Translations under genes and position numbers: made by a program
Shown here: piece after piece, positions 26,274 to 34,798 of the stretch
Position numbering within the stretch: position 1 is the first letter of the stretch
How the letters are laid out: the number at the start of each line of letters is the position of its first letter
Assembly: GCA_900468805.1 (NCBI GenBank)
Contig: UEIF01000005.1
Span: 1-64,000, forward strand
From: Hyphomicrobiales bacterium
Lineage (GTDB): Bacteria > Pseudomonadota > Alphaproteobacteria > Rhizobiales > Rhizobiaceae
Length of the DNA: 64,000 nt
Direction: 5' to 3'
The notes under the pieces: generated by a model
What the model was told of the DNA's origin: nothing
The model's input: only the letters and a program-made list of their open reading frames with translations
Database searches by the model: none

Positions 26274-27533
26274 TCAACTTGACGTATAGCGGTTCAAACC
26301 GAATTGTGCCGCAGCAATCTCCGGTTCGCGGCCGTCAACGATCGCGGCGATCAATCGCGCGGAGCCGGTGCTCATCGTCCAGCCCAGGGTGCCATGACCG
26401 GTGTTCAAGAAAATGCCGCTAATTTTTGTCGCGCCAATTATTGGCGTGCCGTCGGGGGTCATCGGTCTCAGCCCCGACCAGAACGTTGCTTTGCCAATGT
26501 CGCCGCCAGGGAACAGGTCTGTGACAGAATGCTCCAGAGTTAAGCGACGCGCCGGCCCCAAAGTGCTGTTATAGCCGGAAATCTCGGCCATGCCGCCGAC
26601 CCGGATGCGGTCGCCCAGACGGGTGATGGCAATCTTGAAGGTCTCGTCCATGACGGTCGATTCCGGAGATTGCAGCGCATCGACGATCGGAACGGTCAGC
26701 GAATAGCCTTTTACTGGATAGACGGGTAAGTCGATGCCATAAGGCCGAAGCAAGAGCGGTGAGTAACTGCCCAGCGCAACAATGATCGCATCTGCATCGA
26801 CACGCTCTTGTCCGGCCAAAAACACGCCCCTTGCTCGGCCCGATTCGATATCCAGCCCCGTTACGGTCGTGCCAAAGCTGAAATTCACGCCAAGTTCTCG
26901 GCACTTGACGGCAAGCGCATTTGTAAATTTGAAACAATCGCCCGTTTCGTCCTTCGGCGTCCGAAGGCCACCCACGAACTTCTGTCTAACCCTGGCAAGC
27001 GCAGGCTCAGCCCGGACACAGCCGTCCTGGTCGACCACTTCAAAGGGTATACCGTCGGCGGCCAGTGCTTCGGCGTCCTTCCCCGACGCGTCCAACTGCT
27101 GCTGCGTGCGGAAAAGCTGCAGCGTGCCCCGCATGCGCTCATCGTAAGCTATTCCGGTTTTCTGGCGAATATCAGCAAGCGCTTTTCGGCTGTAGTCGGA
27201 AAGCTGCAGCATGCGGCTCTTGTTGATCGCGTAGCGACCCGCGGTGCAATTCATCAACATCCTCGCCATCCACGAGAGCATCGCCGTGTCGAGTTTCGGG
27301 CGAAGAATCAGTGGCGCATGTTTCATGAAAAGCCATTTCATGGCCTTCAAGGGGATGTCGGGCGCAGCCCATGGCGAGCAATAACCAAACGAAACCTCGC
27401 CGGCATTTGCGAAACTTGTTTCCAGCGCCGGCCCCTTCTGCCGATCGATGACCGTGACCTCGTGTCCGGCTCTGGCCAGCTCGTACGCCGATGTCACGCC
27501 AATGATTCCGGCGCCCAAAACAACGACCTTCAT
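26274..27533 (-). CDS. dadA: D-amino acid dehydrogenase small-subunit type flavoprotein
   Basis: A 419-residue FAD enzyme of the DAO/DadA family, normal in length. The N-terminus is [20 protein letters not shown] with Asp/Arg after strand 2 ([20 protein letters not shown]). [20 protein letters not shown] and [15 protein letters not shown] follow, both typical of DadA. The C-terminus has [20 protein letters not shown] and [16 protein letters not shown]. DadA oxidises D-amino acids to 2-oxo acids through an imine and passes electrons to the respiratory chain. It follows a dipeptidase gene by 24 bases. The pair suggests cleavage of a dipeptide and oxidation of a D-residue, and the imine would suit the RidA encoded nearby. 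Confidence 0.9.
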   Translation of the reverse strand: MKVVVLGAGIIGVTSAYELARAGHEVTVIDRQKGPALETSFANAGEVSFGYCSPWAAPDIPLKAMKWLFMKHAPLILRPKLDTAMLSWMARMLMNCTAGRYAINKSRMLQLSDYSRKALADIRQKTGIAYDERMRGTLQLFRTQQQLDASGKDAEALAADGIPFEVVDQDGCVRAEPALARVRQKFVGGLRTPKDETGDCFKFTNALAVKCRELGVNFSFGTTVTGLDIESGRARGVFLAGQERVDADAIIVALGSYSPLLLRPYGIDLPVYPVKGYSLTVPIVDALQSPESTVMDETFKIAITRLGDRIRVGGMAEISGYNSTLGPARRLTLEHSVTDLFPGGDIGKATFWSGLRPMTPDGTPIIGATKISGIFLNTGHGTLGWTMSTGSARLIAAIVDGREPEIAAAQFGLNRYTSS

Positions 27534-27557
27534 TGTGTTGATCCTCCGCCCGGGTTT

Positions 27558-28613
27558 TCAATCGATGGTGCGCGCCAGAACCGACAGCCAGTTCTCCGAG
27601 CCGATTTTGCGCAAGAGGGCGTCCGAGTATCCCCTCGTGCGTAATGCATCGATCAGTACCGGCAGGCCGGCGCTGGAGCCGACCGCCTCGGGTATCGCCG
27701 CACCGTCGAAGTCTGAACCAAGGCCGACATGATCCTCGCCGAGCCGCTCGACTAGGTAATCCAGTTGCTGGACCATCAAATCCACCGACGTATCGGTGCG
27801 CATCTCGCCATCGGCACGCAGGAAGCAGGTCGCGAAATTCAGTCCGACTATTCCGCCAGTATCGCGGATGGCATCCAATTGCCTGTCTGTGAGATTGCGC
27901 GGCGCAGGGCAAAGCGCGTGAGCATTTGAATGGGTCGCGACGAGGGGAGCGGTTGATAGGCGCGCGACATCCCAAAATCCCTTTTCCGTGATATGGGAGA
28001 GATCGACGACAATTTTCATCCGGTTGCAGGCTTCGATCAAGCGCTTGCCATTATCCGTCAAGCCGGGGCCCATATCGGGTGAGGCCGGAAAGTGGAACGG
28101 CACGCCATGACCAAATATGTTGTTGCGGCTCCAGACGGGGCCGAGCGAACGCAGGCCACAGGCATAGAGGACCTCTAGGAATTCGAGGTCAGGGTCGATC
28201 GCTTCAGCTCCCTCAAGGTGGACGACGACCGCCATCGCGCCTCGATCGCGGGCCGCGCGAATATCCTGGGTGGACGTGCAACGGACGACAGCGCCGTTCG
28301 ATTCTCGTTCGATCCGAAGAAGGATGGCTAGTTTCGCGAGGATTGGCGGTCGGCCCTCATTAGCATCCATGGGCGTGGGCATCGGGAGTTGATAGCGTCC
28401 ATCCTTCATGCCGTCGAAAGAGATGTTCTCGCTGGAGGGCGAATAGAGCGCAAAAAGCCCTCCGAACAGTCCGCCGGCACGAGCCTTTGGCAGATCGATA
28501 TGGAAACTGTCACGGCCCTGGATGAAGGCATTGACGGGATCGTCCCGCCGGTCGCGATAGAGCTTCAGCAGAATGTCGTTATGACCGTCGAAAACCGGGA
28601 TATCACCTGACAT
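27558..28613 (-). CDS. Membrane dipeptidase-type peptidase, family M19
   Basis: A 351-residue M19 (renal dipeptidase) protein. Start ATG 28613 follows CGGAGG; the longer frame is not needed. Zinc ligands of the family are all visible: DGHND near residue 10, the Glu of VVVHLEGAEAID, the His of VVDLSHITEKGFWDVA and the His of PLVATHSNAHAL. A further signature is EDHVGLGSDFDGAAIPE near the C-terminus. M19 enzymes cleave dipeptides and accept D-residues at the C-terminal side; the mammalian enzyme also splits Cys-Gly conjugates. No signal peptide is seen, so it probably acts in the cytoplasm on imported dipeptides. It is the first gene of a pair with dadA. Confidence 0.9.
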   Translation of the reverse strand: MSGDIPVFDGHNDILLKLYRDRRDDPVNAFIQGRDSFHIDLPKARAGGLFGGLFALYSPSSENISFDGMKDGRYQLPMPTPMDANEGRPPILAKLAILLRIERESNGAVVRCTSTQDIRAARDRGAMAVVVHLEGAEAIDPDLEFLEVLYACGLRSLGPVWSRNNIFGHGVPFHFPASPDMGPGLTDNGKRLIEACNRMKIVVDLSHITEKGFWDVARLSTAPLVATHSNAHALCPAPRNLTDRQLDAIRDTGGIVGLNFATCFLRADGEMRTDTSVDLMVQQLDYLVERLGEDHVGLGSDFDGAAIPEAVGSSAGLPVLIDALRTRGYSDALLRKIGSENWLSVLARTID

Positions 28614-28716
28614 ATGATTGCCTCCATACGGCGCAATACGATCACGGCGCCGACTGGCGGTAAATTCGCCAAAGGGTCCTTTTGTCATAGCGGTAAAAAG
28701 AGCTGCAGCTCGTTGC

Positions 28717-29646
28717 TCAAATTAGAACGGGTCGCCGTTGAGCGAAAACTCGAGACCTGCCGAGGACCCAGTCGATCACTTCCTTCGCCGGTCTCGGGAG
28801 AACCTGGCCGGAACGCACAAGCATTGAGGCTTTGCCGGATTCCAGCAACGGATGATCGACCTTGAGCGCGACCAGTCGACCCTCGTCCAGATACTCCGCG
28901 ACATGAAAGGGATCCAGAAACGTTCCGACATTCGTTTGCAAGGCATGGTCGATCAGCATTCGCAGATTATTGGTGGTCATAGAGGCGATCATTTGCTCCT
29001 CTTCTGAATAAGCGATGTGATCGAGGATCTTTCGGATACCGTAGGATGCCGTGAGAAGCGCGAGAGGATAGGAAAATGCCTTGCGAACTGTTAGCGGTCC
29101 TTCTGTTGCCGCGAGCGGGTGCTGCGGCCTGACCAACAGCCGTAGCGGCACGTCTACTTCCGCAAGTGAAGTCACCCGGTGGGATGCTGGAGCGTTGAAT
29201 GCTATCCCAAGGTGACAGATGCCGTCCGCGACCGCCTCTAAAATGTCCGCGACCGCAAGAGTCTCGACTGTGAAATGTATATTGGGGTGCAGTGCCGTAA
29301 ACGGAAGGATGACCTCTTGCTGCAAGCCAGGCGCGAACCCTTCGCCGACGGCAATTCTCACGTGGCCGCGACTGAGATTTCCAATTTCGCTGATTTTCTG
29401 TTCAAGGTCCTCGAGTTGGAGCCGTGACGCTTTCCAGTATTTAAGCACTTCCAGCGCGGCTTCCGTAGGGACACTGCCGGCAATGCTGCGCTCAAACAGC
29501 TTGGCTCCGAGCTCGTCTTCCAGCAGCCGGATTTGGCGTGTGATCACTGAGGGTGCCGTATTCAAGCGTTCAGCCGCGCCCCTGATCGAGCCACTGACGG
29601 TAACCTCGTAAAAATATCGAAGTCGCTGCGGGTTAATGTCTCTCAC
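28717..29646 (-). CDS. LysR family transcriptional regulator, copy 2
   Basis: A 309-residue regulator starting at GTG 29646, preceded by AGGGGAG. The HTH reads PQRLRYFYEVTVSGSIRGAA, ERLNTAPSVITRQIRLLEDE and LGAKLFERSIAG. The effector domain includes GHVRIAVGEGFAPGLQQEVI and ILEAVADGICHLGIAFNAPA. It is clearly paralogous to the LysR protein at 33.8-34.7 kb, with the same RLRYFY and LNTAPSV-TRQ core and similar length. It is divergent from a peptide-type binding protein gene. A perfect 19-bp palindrome at 29683-29701 lies in the shared promoter and is probably its binding site. Confidence 0.9.
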   Translation of the reverse strand: MRDINPQRLRYFYEVTVSGSIRGAAERLNTAPSVITRQIRLLEDELGAKLFERSIAGSVPTEAALEVLKYWKASRLQLEDLEQKISEIGNLSRGHVRIAVGEGFAPGLQQEVILPFTALHPNIHFTVETLAVADILEAVADGICHLGIAFNAPASHRVTSLAEVDVPLRLLVRPQHPLAATEGPLTVRKAFSYPLALLTASYGIRKILDHIAYSEEEQMIASMTTNNLRMLIDHALQTNVGTFLDPFHVAEYLDEGRLVALKVDHPLLESGKASMLVRSGQVLPRPAKEVIDWVLGRSRVFAQRRPVLI

Positions 29647-29682
29647 TGTCGCTCCCCTTGTTGCTCTGAAGGCAACGATGCG

Positions 29683-29701
29683 AAAGATGCATTGCATCTT
29701 T
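29683..29701. promoter_or_regulatory. Perfect 19-bp palindrome, likely LysR operator
   Basis: AAAGATGCA-T-TGCATCTTT is a perfect 9-bp inverted repeat around a single base, 37 bases upstream of the lysR GTG start and about 123 bases upstream of the binding-protein ATG. Further pairing (CG and CG at the outer edges) is possible. Two imperfect half-like copies (GAAGATGCA) occur near 29710 and 50551. It is probably the binding site for the divergent LysR protein. Confidence 0.6.
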
Positions 29702-29824
29702 TTCGTACGCTAAAGAAGATGCAGTCTGCCATCGGTGTCAATTGTCGTTCCTGCGGAAACAGGATCGGACACGCAAAAGCAGCGGCTCGCTGCAAGAAGC
29801 CGAGGATGCAATGGGGAGGACGAC

Positions 29825-31405
29825 ATGAAGAGAAGAACGTTTCTGAAAGCCGCCGCCGGTACGGCAAGTGCCGCAGTGCTGGGCGCGCCCTCGATTTCCC
29901 GTGCGGAAGGACGGGTTATCAAGGTTATCCCAATTTCCAATCTGTCTGGTATCGACCCAATCGTGACTTCGGGACAACCAATCCGCAATCACGGTTATCA
30001 GATCTACGATACCCTGTTCGGCCTAGACGCCAATCTTAAAGCCAAGCCACAAATGGCGGACGGCTTTGAAGCTTCGGCGGACAAGAAAGACTGGACGATC
30101 AAGCTAAGGGACGGCCTAAAGTTTCACGACGGTGAGCCGGTTCGCGCCACGGATTGCGTTGCAAGCCTGCGCCGATGGGGCCAGAAGGACCCTTTGGGCC
30201 AGCGGATGTTCACGCTTGCCGACGAGGTATCGGCGGTGGACGACAAGACGATGCGCTTTCGCTTCAAGTCATCCTTCGGTCTCGTGCCGGAAGCACTCGG
30301 CAAGGTTGGAGGACCTGCGCCTTTCATTATGCCCGAGCGGATTGCCAATACGGATGCGAACACGTCGATCACCGAAGCAATCGGATCCGGTCCCTTCCGG
30401 TTCGTGGCAGATGAGTGGGTGCCTGGCAACCGCGCCGCATATGCGAAATTCGATGGTTACGTTCCGCGCAACGAGGAGCCAAGCGGCACCACAGGCGGAA
30501 AGAAGGTCTATATCGACCGATATGAATGGCACATTATTCCAGATGCTGCGACCGCAACGGCCGCGGCCGTTCGCGGAGAGATAGACTGGTATCACAACCC
30601 GGACGCCAATCTCCTGCCACTGCTTCAGAATGAATCGCAGATCGACCTAACGCCCTTCGATGACTTCGGATACGTAACCTGCATCCGCTTCAACCATCTT
30701 CATCCCCCCTTCGACAACGTGAAGATGCGCCAGGCGATCATGATGGCGGTCAGTCAACTGGATTATCTTGCGGCGGAAGCGGGTGATCCGTCTCTCTACA
30801 ACGAATGCAAGTCGATGTTCTTCTGCGGCACGTCGTCATCCACCGGCGCCGGTGGTGAGGTAATGACCGGCAATGTCGAGAAAGCGGCTCAGTTGATCAA
30901 GGAGGCCGGTTATAAGGGCGAGAAGATCGTGTTGCTCGCACCCACCGACCTTGTGTGGCTGTACAACGCCAATCTGGTCACCGAAGCTCTTCTCAAGAGC
31001 CTTGGCATGAATGTCGAGCTCCAGACGATGGATCTGGGCACGTTTTATACCCGGCGGACCAACATGGATACGGTCGACAAGGGCGGCTGGTCGATCTTCC
31101 ATGCCGGCTGGAACGTCACGGATATTCTCGACCCGTCAACTCATCTCGGACTTCAGGCTACCGGCAAGACGACTTGGCCTGGCTGGCCAACAGATCCGGA
31201 TCTTGAAGCGTTGCGCTTCGACTGGATCCAGGCAGGAACGGACGATTTGAGGGCTTCCATCGCTCGAACGATCGAAATGCGAACGTTCACGACCGTGCCA
31301 TTCGTGCCGCTTGGCCAGTTCAAAACGCCTTCAGCCAGACGCAAAACGATTACTGGCATGCTAAAGGCACCGATCCCGATTGCCTGGAACCTGCAGAAAG
31401 CTTGA
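29825..31405 (+). CDS. Peptide/nickel-type ABC transporter substrate-binding protein, copy 2
   Basis: A 526-residue family-5 extracellular solute-binding protein. ATG 29825 follows GGGAGGACGAC. The N-terminus has a twin-arginine-like signal (MKRRTFLKAAAG, cleavage near SRAEG). Key features are SGQPIRNHGYQIYDTLFGLD, the family motif LKFHDGEPVRATDCVASLRR and WHIIPDAATATAAAVRGEID. CKSMFFCG contains two cysteines. It is paralogous to the protein at 40.1-41.7 kb. No permease or ATPase gene accompanies it, only ridA, so it probably feeds the DppBC/DppDF-type machinery encoded 4-9 kb away. Twin-arginine export would imply folding in the cytoplasm. Confidence 0.9.
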   Translation: MKRRTFLKAAAGTASAAVLGAPSISRAEGRVIKVIPISNLSGIDPIVTSGQPIRNHGYQIYDTLFGLDANLKAKPQMADGFEASADKKDWTIKLRDGLKFHDGEPVRATDCVASLRRWGQKDPLGQRMFTLADEVSAVDDKTMRFRFKSSFGLVPEALGKVGGPAPFIMPERIANTDANTSITEAIGSGPFRFVADEWVPGNRAAYAKFDGYVPRNEEPSGTTGGKKVYIDRYEWHIIPDAATATAAAVRGEIDWYHNPDANLLPLLQNESQIDLTPFDDFGYVTCIRFNHLHPPFDNVKMRQAIMMAVSQLDYLAAEAGDPSLYNECKSMFFCGTSSSTGAGGEVMTGNVEKAAQLIKEAGYKGEKIVLLAPTDLVWLYNANLVTEALLKSLGMNVELQTMDLGTFYTRRTNMDTVDKGGWSIFHAGWNVTDILDPSTHLGLQATGKTTWPGWPTDPDLEALRFDWIQAGTDDLRASIARTIEMRTFTTVPFVPLGQFKTPSARRKTITGMLKAPIPIAWNLQKA

Positions 31406-31507
31406 GGCCGATAGCAGTTCTTCAGGATGGCCAGGCAGGAAAGCAGAGTCCGGCCATCTTTGATTCGTGCTCCAAGCTGCATTCGCAAAATTTCATAGGA
31501 GTAATCG

Positions 31508-31894
31508 TTGTCCAATTCAAACGTCATTACAACGGATCGGGCGCCTGCCGCCATTGGTCCATATTCGCAAGCCCGAGTTCATGACGGGCTGCTCTTTGTG
31601 TCGGGGCAGTTACCGATCGATCCATCGACCGGCAAGATTTCCTCCGATGATCCTGCCGAACAGATCAAGCAATGCCTTGCAAATATCCAGGCGATTGCAG
31701 AAGCTGCCGGCACATCGATGACACATTGCCTCAAGACGACGGTGCTCGTGACGGATCTTTCGCGATTTGCGGACATAAATGTCGCATATGGCCAGATGTT
31801 TACCGCGCCTTACCCTGCCCGGGCAACCTATCAGGTAGCCGCCTTGCCGTTGAATGCCCAGATCGAGGTCGAGGCCGTCATCGCAATCATCTGA
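31508..31894 (+). CDS. ridA: RidA/YjgF-family enamine/imine deaminase
   Basis: A 128-residue Rid protein. Translation starts at TTG 31508, with AGGAG seven bases upstream. The conserved frame is intact: APAAIGPYSQARVHDGLLFV, SGQLPIDPSTGKI and the active-site arginine in YPARATYQVAALPLNAQIEV (equivalent to Arg105 of E. coli RidA). RidA hydrolyses 2-aminoacrylate and other reactive imines made by PLP lyases or amino acid oxidases. Here it lies 102 bases after a peptide-binding protein gene and near genes for DadA and a PatB-like C-S lyase, either of which would produce such intermediates. It probably protects PLP enzymes while this pathway runs. Confidence 0.93.
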   Translation: MSNSNVITTDRAPAAIGPYSQARVHDGLLFVSGQLPIDPSTGKISSDDPAEQIKQCLANIQAIAEAAGTSMTHCLKTTVLVTDLSRFADINVAYGQMFTAPYPARATYQVAALPLNAQIEVEAVIAII

Positions 31895-31904
31895 ACTTGT
31901 AAAT

Positions 31905-31937
31905 GAGGGCGCCGGGATCTCAAATCCCGGCGCCCTC
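31905..31937. terminator. Strong bidirectional terminator-like hairpin
   Basis: GAGGGCGCCGGGAT (31905-31918) and ATCCCGGCGCCCTC (31924-31937) form a perfect 14-bp stem with a 5-base loop. It sits between the convergent 3' ends of ridA (31894) and the aminotransferase gene (31965). No clear T-tract follows on either strand, but stem strength and placement argue for termination in both directions. Confidence 0.75.
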
Positions 31938-31964
31938 GATCGGACATCATTACCGCAAGGGCGT

Positions 31965-33164
31965 TTAGTAAACGGGCGTAAGCCTTCCGCAAGCCTCGAC
32001 AACCCGCCGGCAGGCCTCCGCCAATTCGTCCTGTTTTATCGCGTAGGACATCCGCAAATGGCCGGGGCTGCCGAAAATGCCTCCCGGCACGACGGCCACA
32101 TGCGCCTCCTGCATCAGGTAGTGGCTGATATCGTCGTCGGTTCCGATAACCTTGCCATCAGGCTGCTTCATACAAAAAGCACGTGTGCAGCGTGGGAAAA
32201 GATAGAAGGCGCCATCCGGCGCGGCGCATTCAAATAGTCGGGCAGTACGCAGCTTCTCGATGAGAAACAGCGAGCGATCCCGAAACGAACGACACCGCTC
32301 GGCAAGGTAATCGTCCGGGCCTGTCAGAGCCGCAAGCACGGCCGCCTGCGAGATCGACGACGCACATGATGTCGATTGGCCCTGAACGATCGCCATGTTT
32401 CCGATCAGGGACTGTGGGCCGACGCCCCAACCGATACGCCAGCCGGTCATGGCATAGGCTTTGGATGCTCCATCAACGACGAGCATCCTTTCCCTGAGGT
32501 CGGGAGCTAGGTCGCGCAAGCTGACAAAAGGAGCGTAGCTGATTTCGCGATAGATCTCGTCACTCATAACGGCGACCTGCGGATGGCGTCTTAAGACATC
32601 CGCCAGCGCAAGCAATTCATCCCCCCGATAAACGGCTCCTGAGGGATTGCCGGGATTGTTGAGCAGCAACCAACGAGTTCGTTTCGTAATCGCCCTCTCG
32701 AGCTGTTCCGGGGTGATCTTCAACCCCGTATCTGCTGTCTGCACCACAACCGCGCGGCCGCCGACGATCTGCACCACATCCATGTACGTGGTCCAAAAAG
32801 GCGCAGCGAAAATAACCTCCTCGCCAGCATTCAACGTTGCCATCAAGGCATTGAAAATGACCTGCTTCGCTCCCGTGCTGACGAGTACTTCCTTTTCTGT
32901 TGCGTCGTGGCGCTTCCCGATAGCGGCGCGCAATTCTGGGGTGCCCGAATTGGCGGTGTAACGCGTCTTGCCGTTTCGTGCCGCTTGAAACGCTGCGTCC
33001 ACGACATGTTCAGGAGTGGGGAAGTCAGGCTCGCCGACCCCAAGATCAATGACGTGTTTTCCCTCTGCTTTCAACAGCGCGGCGGCTTCCGAAATCCGCA
33101 CGATGCCCGACACCTCGATCCCATGGAGCCGGTCTGCGCGGGAAACTGGATAGCGTTCGTTCAT
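31965..33164 (-). CDS. Class I/II pyridoxal-phosphate aminotransferase
   Basis: A 399-residue fold-type I aminotransferase close to the aspartate aminotransferase Ib group. ATG 33164 is separated from the upstream gene by a single base. Landmarks: IDLGVGEPDFPTPEHVVDAA (about 40-59), TGAKQVIFNALMATLNAG, the cofactor-binding LNNPGNPSGAVY with its Asn-Pro, the Asp of VMSDEIYREISY, and the Schiff-base lysine in DGASKAYAMTGWRIGW. It would transfer the amino group of an amino acid released by the peptidases of this island, or dispose of the oxo acids. It is the last gene of the long minus-strand run and is followed by a strong hairpin. Substrate unknown. Confidence 0.9.
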   Translation of the reverse strand: MNERYPVSRADRLHGIEVSGIVRISEAAALLKAEGKHVIDLGVGEPDFPTPEHVVDAAFQAARNGKTRYTANSGTPELRAAIGKRHDATEKEVLVSTGAKQVIFNALMATLNAGEEVIFAAPFWTTYMDVVQIVGGRAVVVQTADTGLKITPEQLERAITKRTRWLLLNNPGNPSGAVYRGDELLALADVLRRHPQVAVMSDEIYREISYAPFVSLRDLAPDLRERMLVVDGASKAYAMTGWRIGWGVGPQSLIGNMAIVQGQSTSCASSISQAAVLAALTGPDDYLAERCRSFRDRSLFLIEKLRTARLFECAAPDGAFYLFPRCTRAFCMKQPDGKVIGTDDDISHYLMQEAHVAVVPGGIFGSPGHLRMSYAIKQDELAEACRRVVEACGRLTPVY

Positions 33165-33165
33165 A

Positions 33166-33684
33166 TCAGTCCACCAAAATTTCCGGCGGATTTTCGTCAT
33201 ATGTTCGGATGATGCTTCGCTTCGGTTCGGCAACTGGATTGTCGAAGAGCTCGCTCTGCGTTTCCTTATCCGACAGGAAGAGGAATAGTCCCGGTTCGTT
33301 TCCGAGGGGGTAGGCATCGACCGCATGCCAGGTGCCCAACTTGAACATTACGCCTTGGCGATCAAGGCGAAATGCCCGCAACTTCGCCGGCATAGGCACC
33401 TCTTCCGCCGGCTCGCCTACAACGATCACCGTGGGAGATCCACCGATATGCATGCGGGATTCTGTTACATGGAAGTGTCTCTCGATCTTATGGACCTTGA
33501 AGGGCTGCGGCTTGAAGCTGATGAGTTGCAGGATAAGCGACGCGTCGCACTGCCAAGGGAATCTGTGAACACTTTTCGTCGGCAAGTCGAAGTCCGGAAT
33601 CTCGTGCGGCTGAAAGACATGCCCGAAAGGCGCGAATGCCTCTGGTGTCAACGTTTCAATTTCAATGCTATGCCCTGACGTCAC
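33166..33684 (-). CDS. Ureidoglycolate lyase family protein (AllA-like)
   Basis: A 172-residue cupin-type protein of the ureidoglycolate lyase family (PF04115). It has LTPEAFAPFGHVFQPHEIP at the start, then FKVHKIERHFHVTESRMHIG (metal-site histidines and Glu), TVIVVGEPAEEVPMPAKLRA and FRLDRQGVMFKLGTWHAVDA. Length fits the family (160-175). The authentic enzyme splits ureidoglycolate to glyoxylate and urea. No allantoin genes are nearby, so it may act on another ureido or carbamoyl-type acid made in this pathway. It is coupled by one base to the aminotransferase and has a TTGCC-N5-GGCAC box 108 bases upstream. Confidence 0.85.
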   Translation of the reverse strand: MTSGHSIEIETLTPEAFAPFGHVFQPHEIPDFDLPTKSVHRFPWQCDASLILQLISFKPQPFKVHKIERHFHVTESRMHIGGSPTVIVVGEPAEEVPMPAKLRAFRLDRQGVMFKLGTWHAVDAYPLGNEPGLFLFLSDKETQSELFDNPVAEPKRSIIRTYDENPPEILVD

Positions 33685-33791
33685 GTGTTCGCCTCCTCGA
33701 ATTGTATCGGGTTTCCGGATTGGGCCGGTCCCATCCGGGAAGTTAGCAAGCGGCAGGTGGCGACGATATGCGCAAACGTTACGCCAGCATG

Positions 33792-33806
33792 TTGCCCTGT
33801 GGGCAC
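33792..33806. promoter_or_regulatory. LysR-box-like site A (TTGCC-CTGTG-GGCAC)
   Basis: TTGCCCTGTGGGCAC fits TTGCC-N5-GGCAA with one mismatch and contains a T-N11-A box (TGCC-N5-GGCA), the usual LysR recognition form. It lies in the 136-base gap between lysR copy 1 and the AllA-like gene, 108 bases before the latter's start. That distance is nearly the same as for site B and its gene. Confidence 0.5.
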
Positions 33807-33820
33807 TACCTCCGGCGCGT

Positions 33821-34735
33821 TCAACATTGACCGAAGATCTTGGAATGTCGTCGAATATAGTCGATCATCGTGGTCATCGCCTTTGTCGGCGTCCGGCCGG
33901 ATCGTGCAATGACATTCGCCTGGTTTTCGGTCAGCAGCGGATGGGCAATCTCGAGCGCTTTCAATTCACCACTACCGAACTCGGCCGCGACATAGCGCGG
34001 GCCGAGAAACGCCACGGCCGTGCCGTTGCAGATGAAGTGCGCGATGGCTCGGGAGGAATTCGAGGAGAAGACGACATTCAGAGGAATGCGCATGGAATCG
34101 GCCAGAAGTTCGGTGGTGCGACCGAGCCCGAAATTGTTCGGCATCTTAGCGATTGGGTATGACAGTGCGCGGGCCAGGGTGATCGGCTCGCTTGTTGTGG
34201 CGAGTTCGTGATCATTGCTGACAAAAAGCTTGATCGGCACATCGACATGCAGGAACGAGCGGATATAGCTGACCTTCGGAGGGTTATAGACAATACCGAG
34301 ATGCGCGATATCAGACGCGACCTGATCTACGATGTCACCGACCGAAAGCACGTTCACCGAAAGCTCTATTTTGGGAAAGTCCCTGTTGAACGGCTTGACG
34401 ACATTGTCGACGAAATCGACCAAGAACCCCTCAGAAACCGAGATAAAAACCTTTCCGCGCTTAAGCGCCCGAGTCTCAGAGATACGCTCTTCGAGGATCT
34501 CCATGAGCGAGCGGGAAGAATGCCAGTAGTCGAGCAGGAACTGTGCGGCATCAGTCGGCTTACTGCCAGAGACGTCGCGCTCAAAAAGTTTGACGCCCAT
34601 CTCCTCCTCGAGCAGTTTTAACTGCCGCGTCACGACCGAAGGGGCGGTGTTCAGTTCGTCGGCTGCCCGGCGGATGGAGCCATGCAGGGCAACATTGTAG
34701 AAATAGCGTAGCCGGCGCTCATTGAGTTCCCGCAT
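33821..34735 (-). CDS. LysR family transcriptional regulator, copy 1
   Basis: A 304-residue regulator paralogous to the one at 28.7 kb. HTH: NERRLRYFYNVALHGSIRRA, ADELNTAPSVVTRQLKLLEE, MGVKLFERDVSG. The effector domain carries GKVFISVSEGFLVDFVDNVV and VASDIAHLGIVYNPP. It is encoded 63 bases after the DppC-type permease on the same strand, inside the run of pathway genes rather than divergent to them. Candidate targets are the TTGCC-N5-GGCAA boxes before the binding-protein operon (site B), the amidohydrolase (site C) and the AllA-like gene (site A). Ligand unknown. Confidence 0.9.
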   Translation of the reverse strand: MRELNERRLRYFYNVALHGSIRRAADELNTAPSVVTRQLKLLEEEMGVKLFERDVSGSKPTDAAQFLLDYWHSSRSLMEILEERISETRALKRGKVFISVSEGFLVDFVDNVVKPFNRDFPKIELSVNVLSVGDIVDQVASDIAHLGIVYNPPKVSYIRSFLHVDVPIKLFVSNDHELATTSEPITLARALSYPIAKMPNNFGLGRTTELLADSMRIPLNVVFSSNSSRAIAHFICNGTAVAFLGPRYVAAEFGSGELKALEIAHPLLTENQANVIARSGRTPTKAMTTMIDYIRRHSKIFGQC

Positions 34736-34798
34736 TCTCCCGCCAACACCTTTCGAAACAAATTGCCGACTTTTCTCCGGAGCCGGCGTCCAGTCCGT

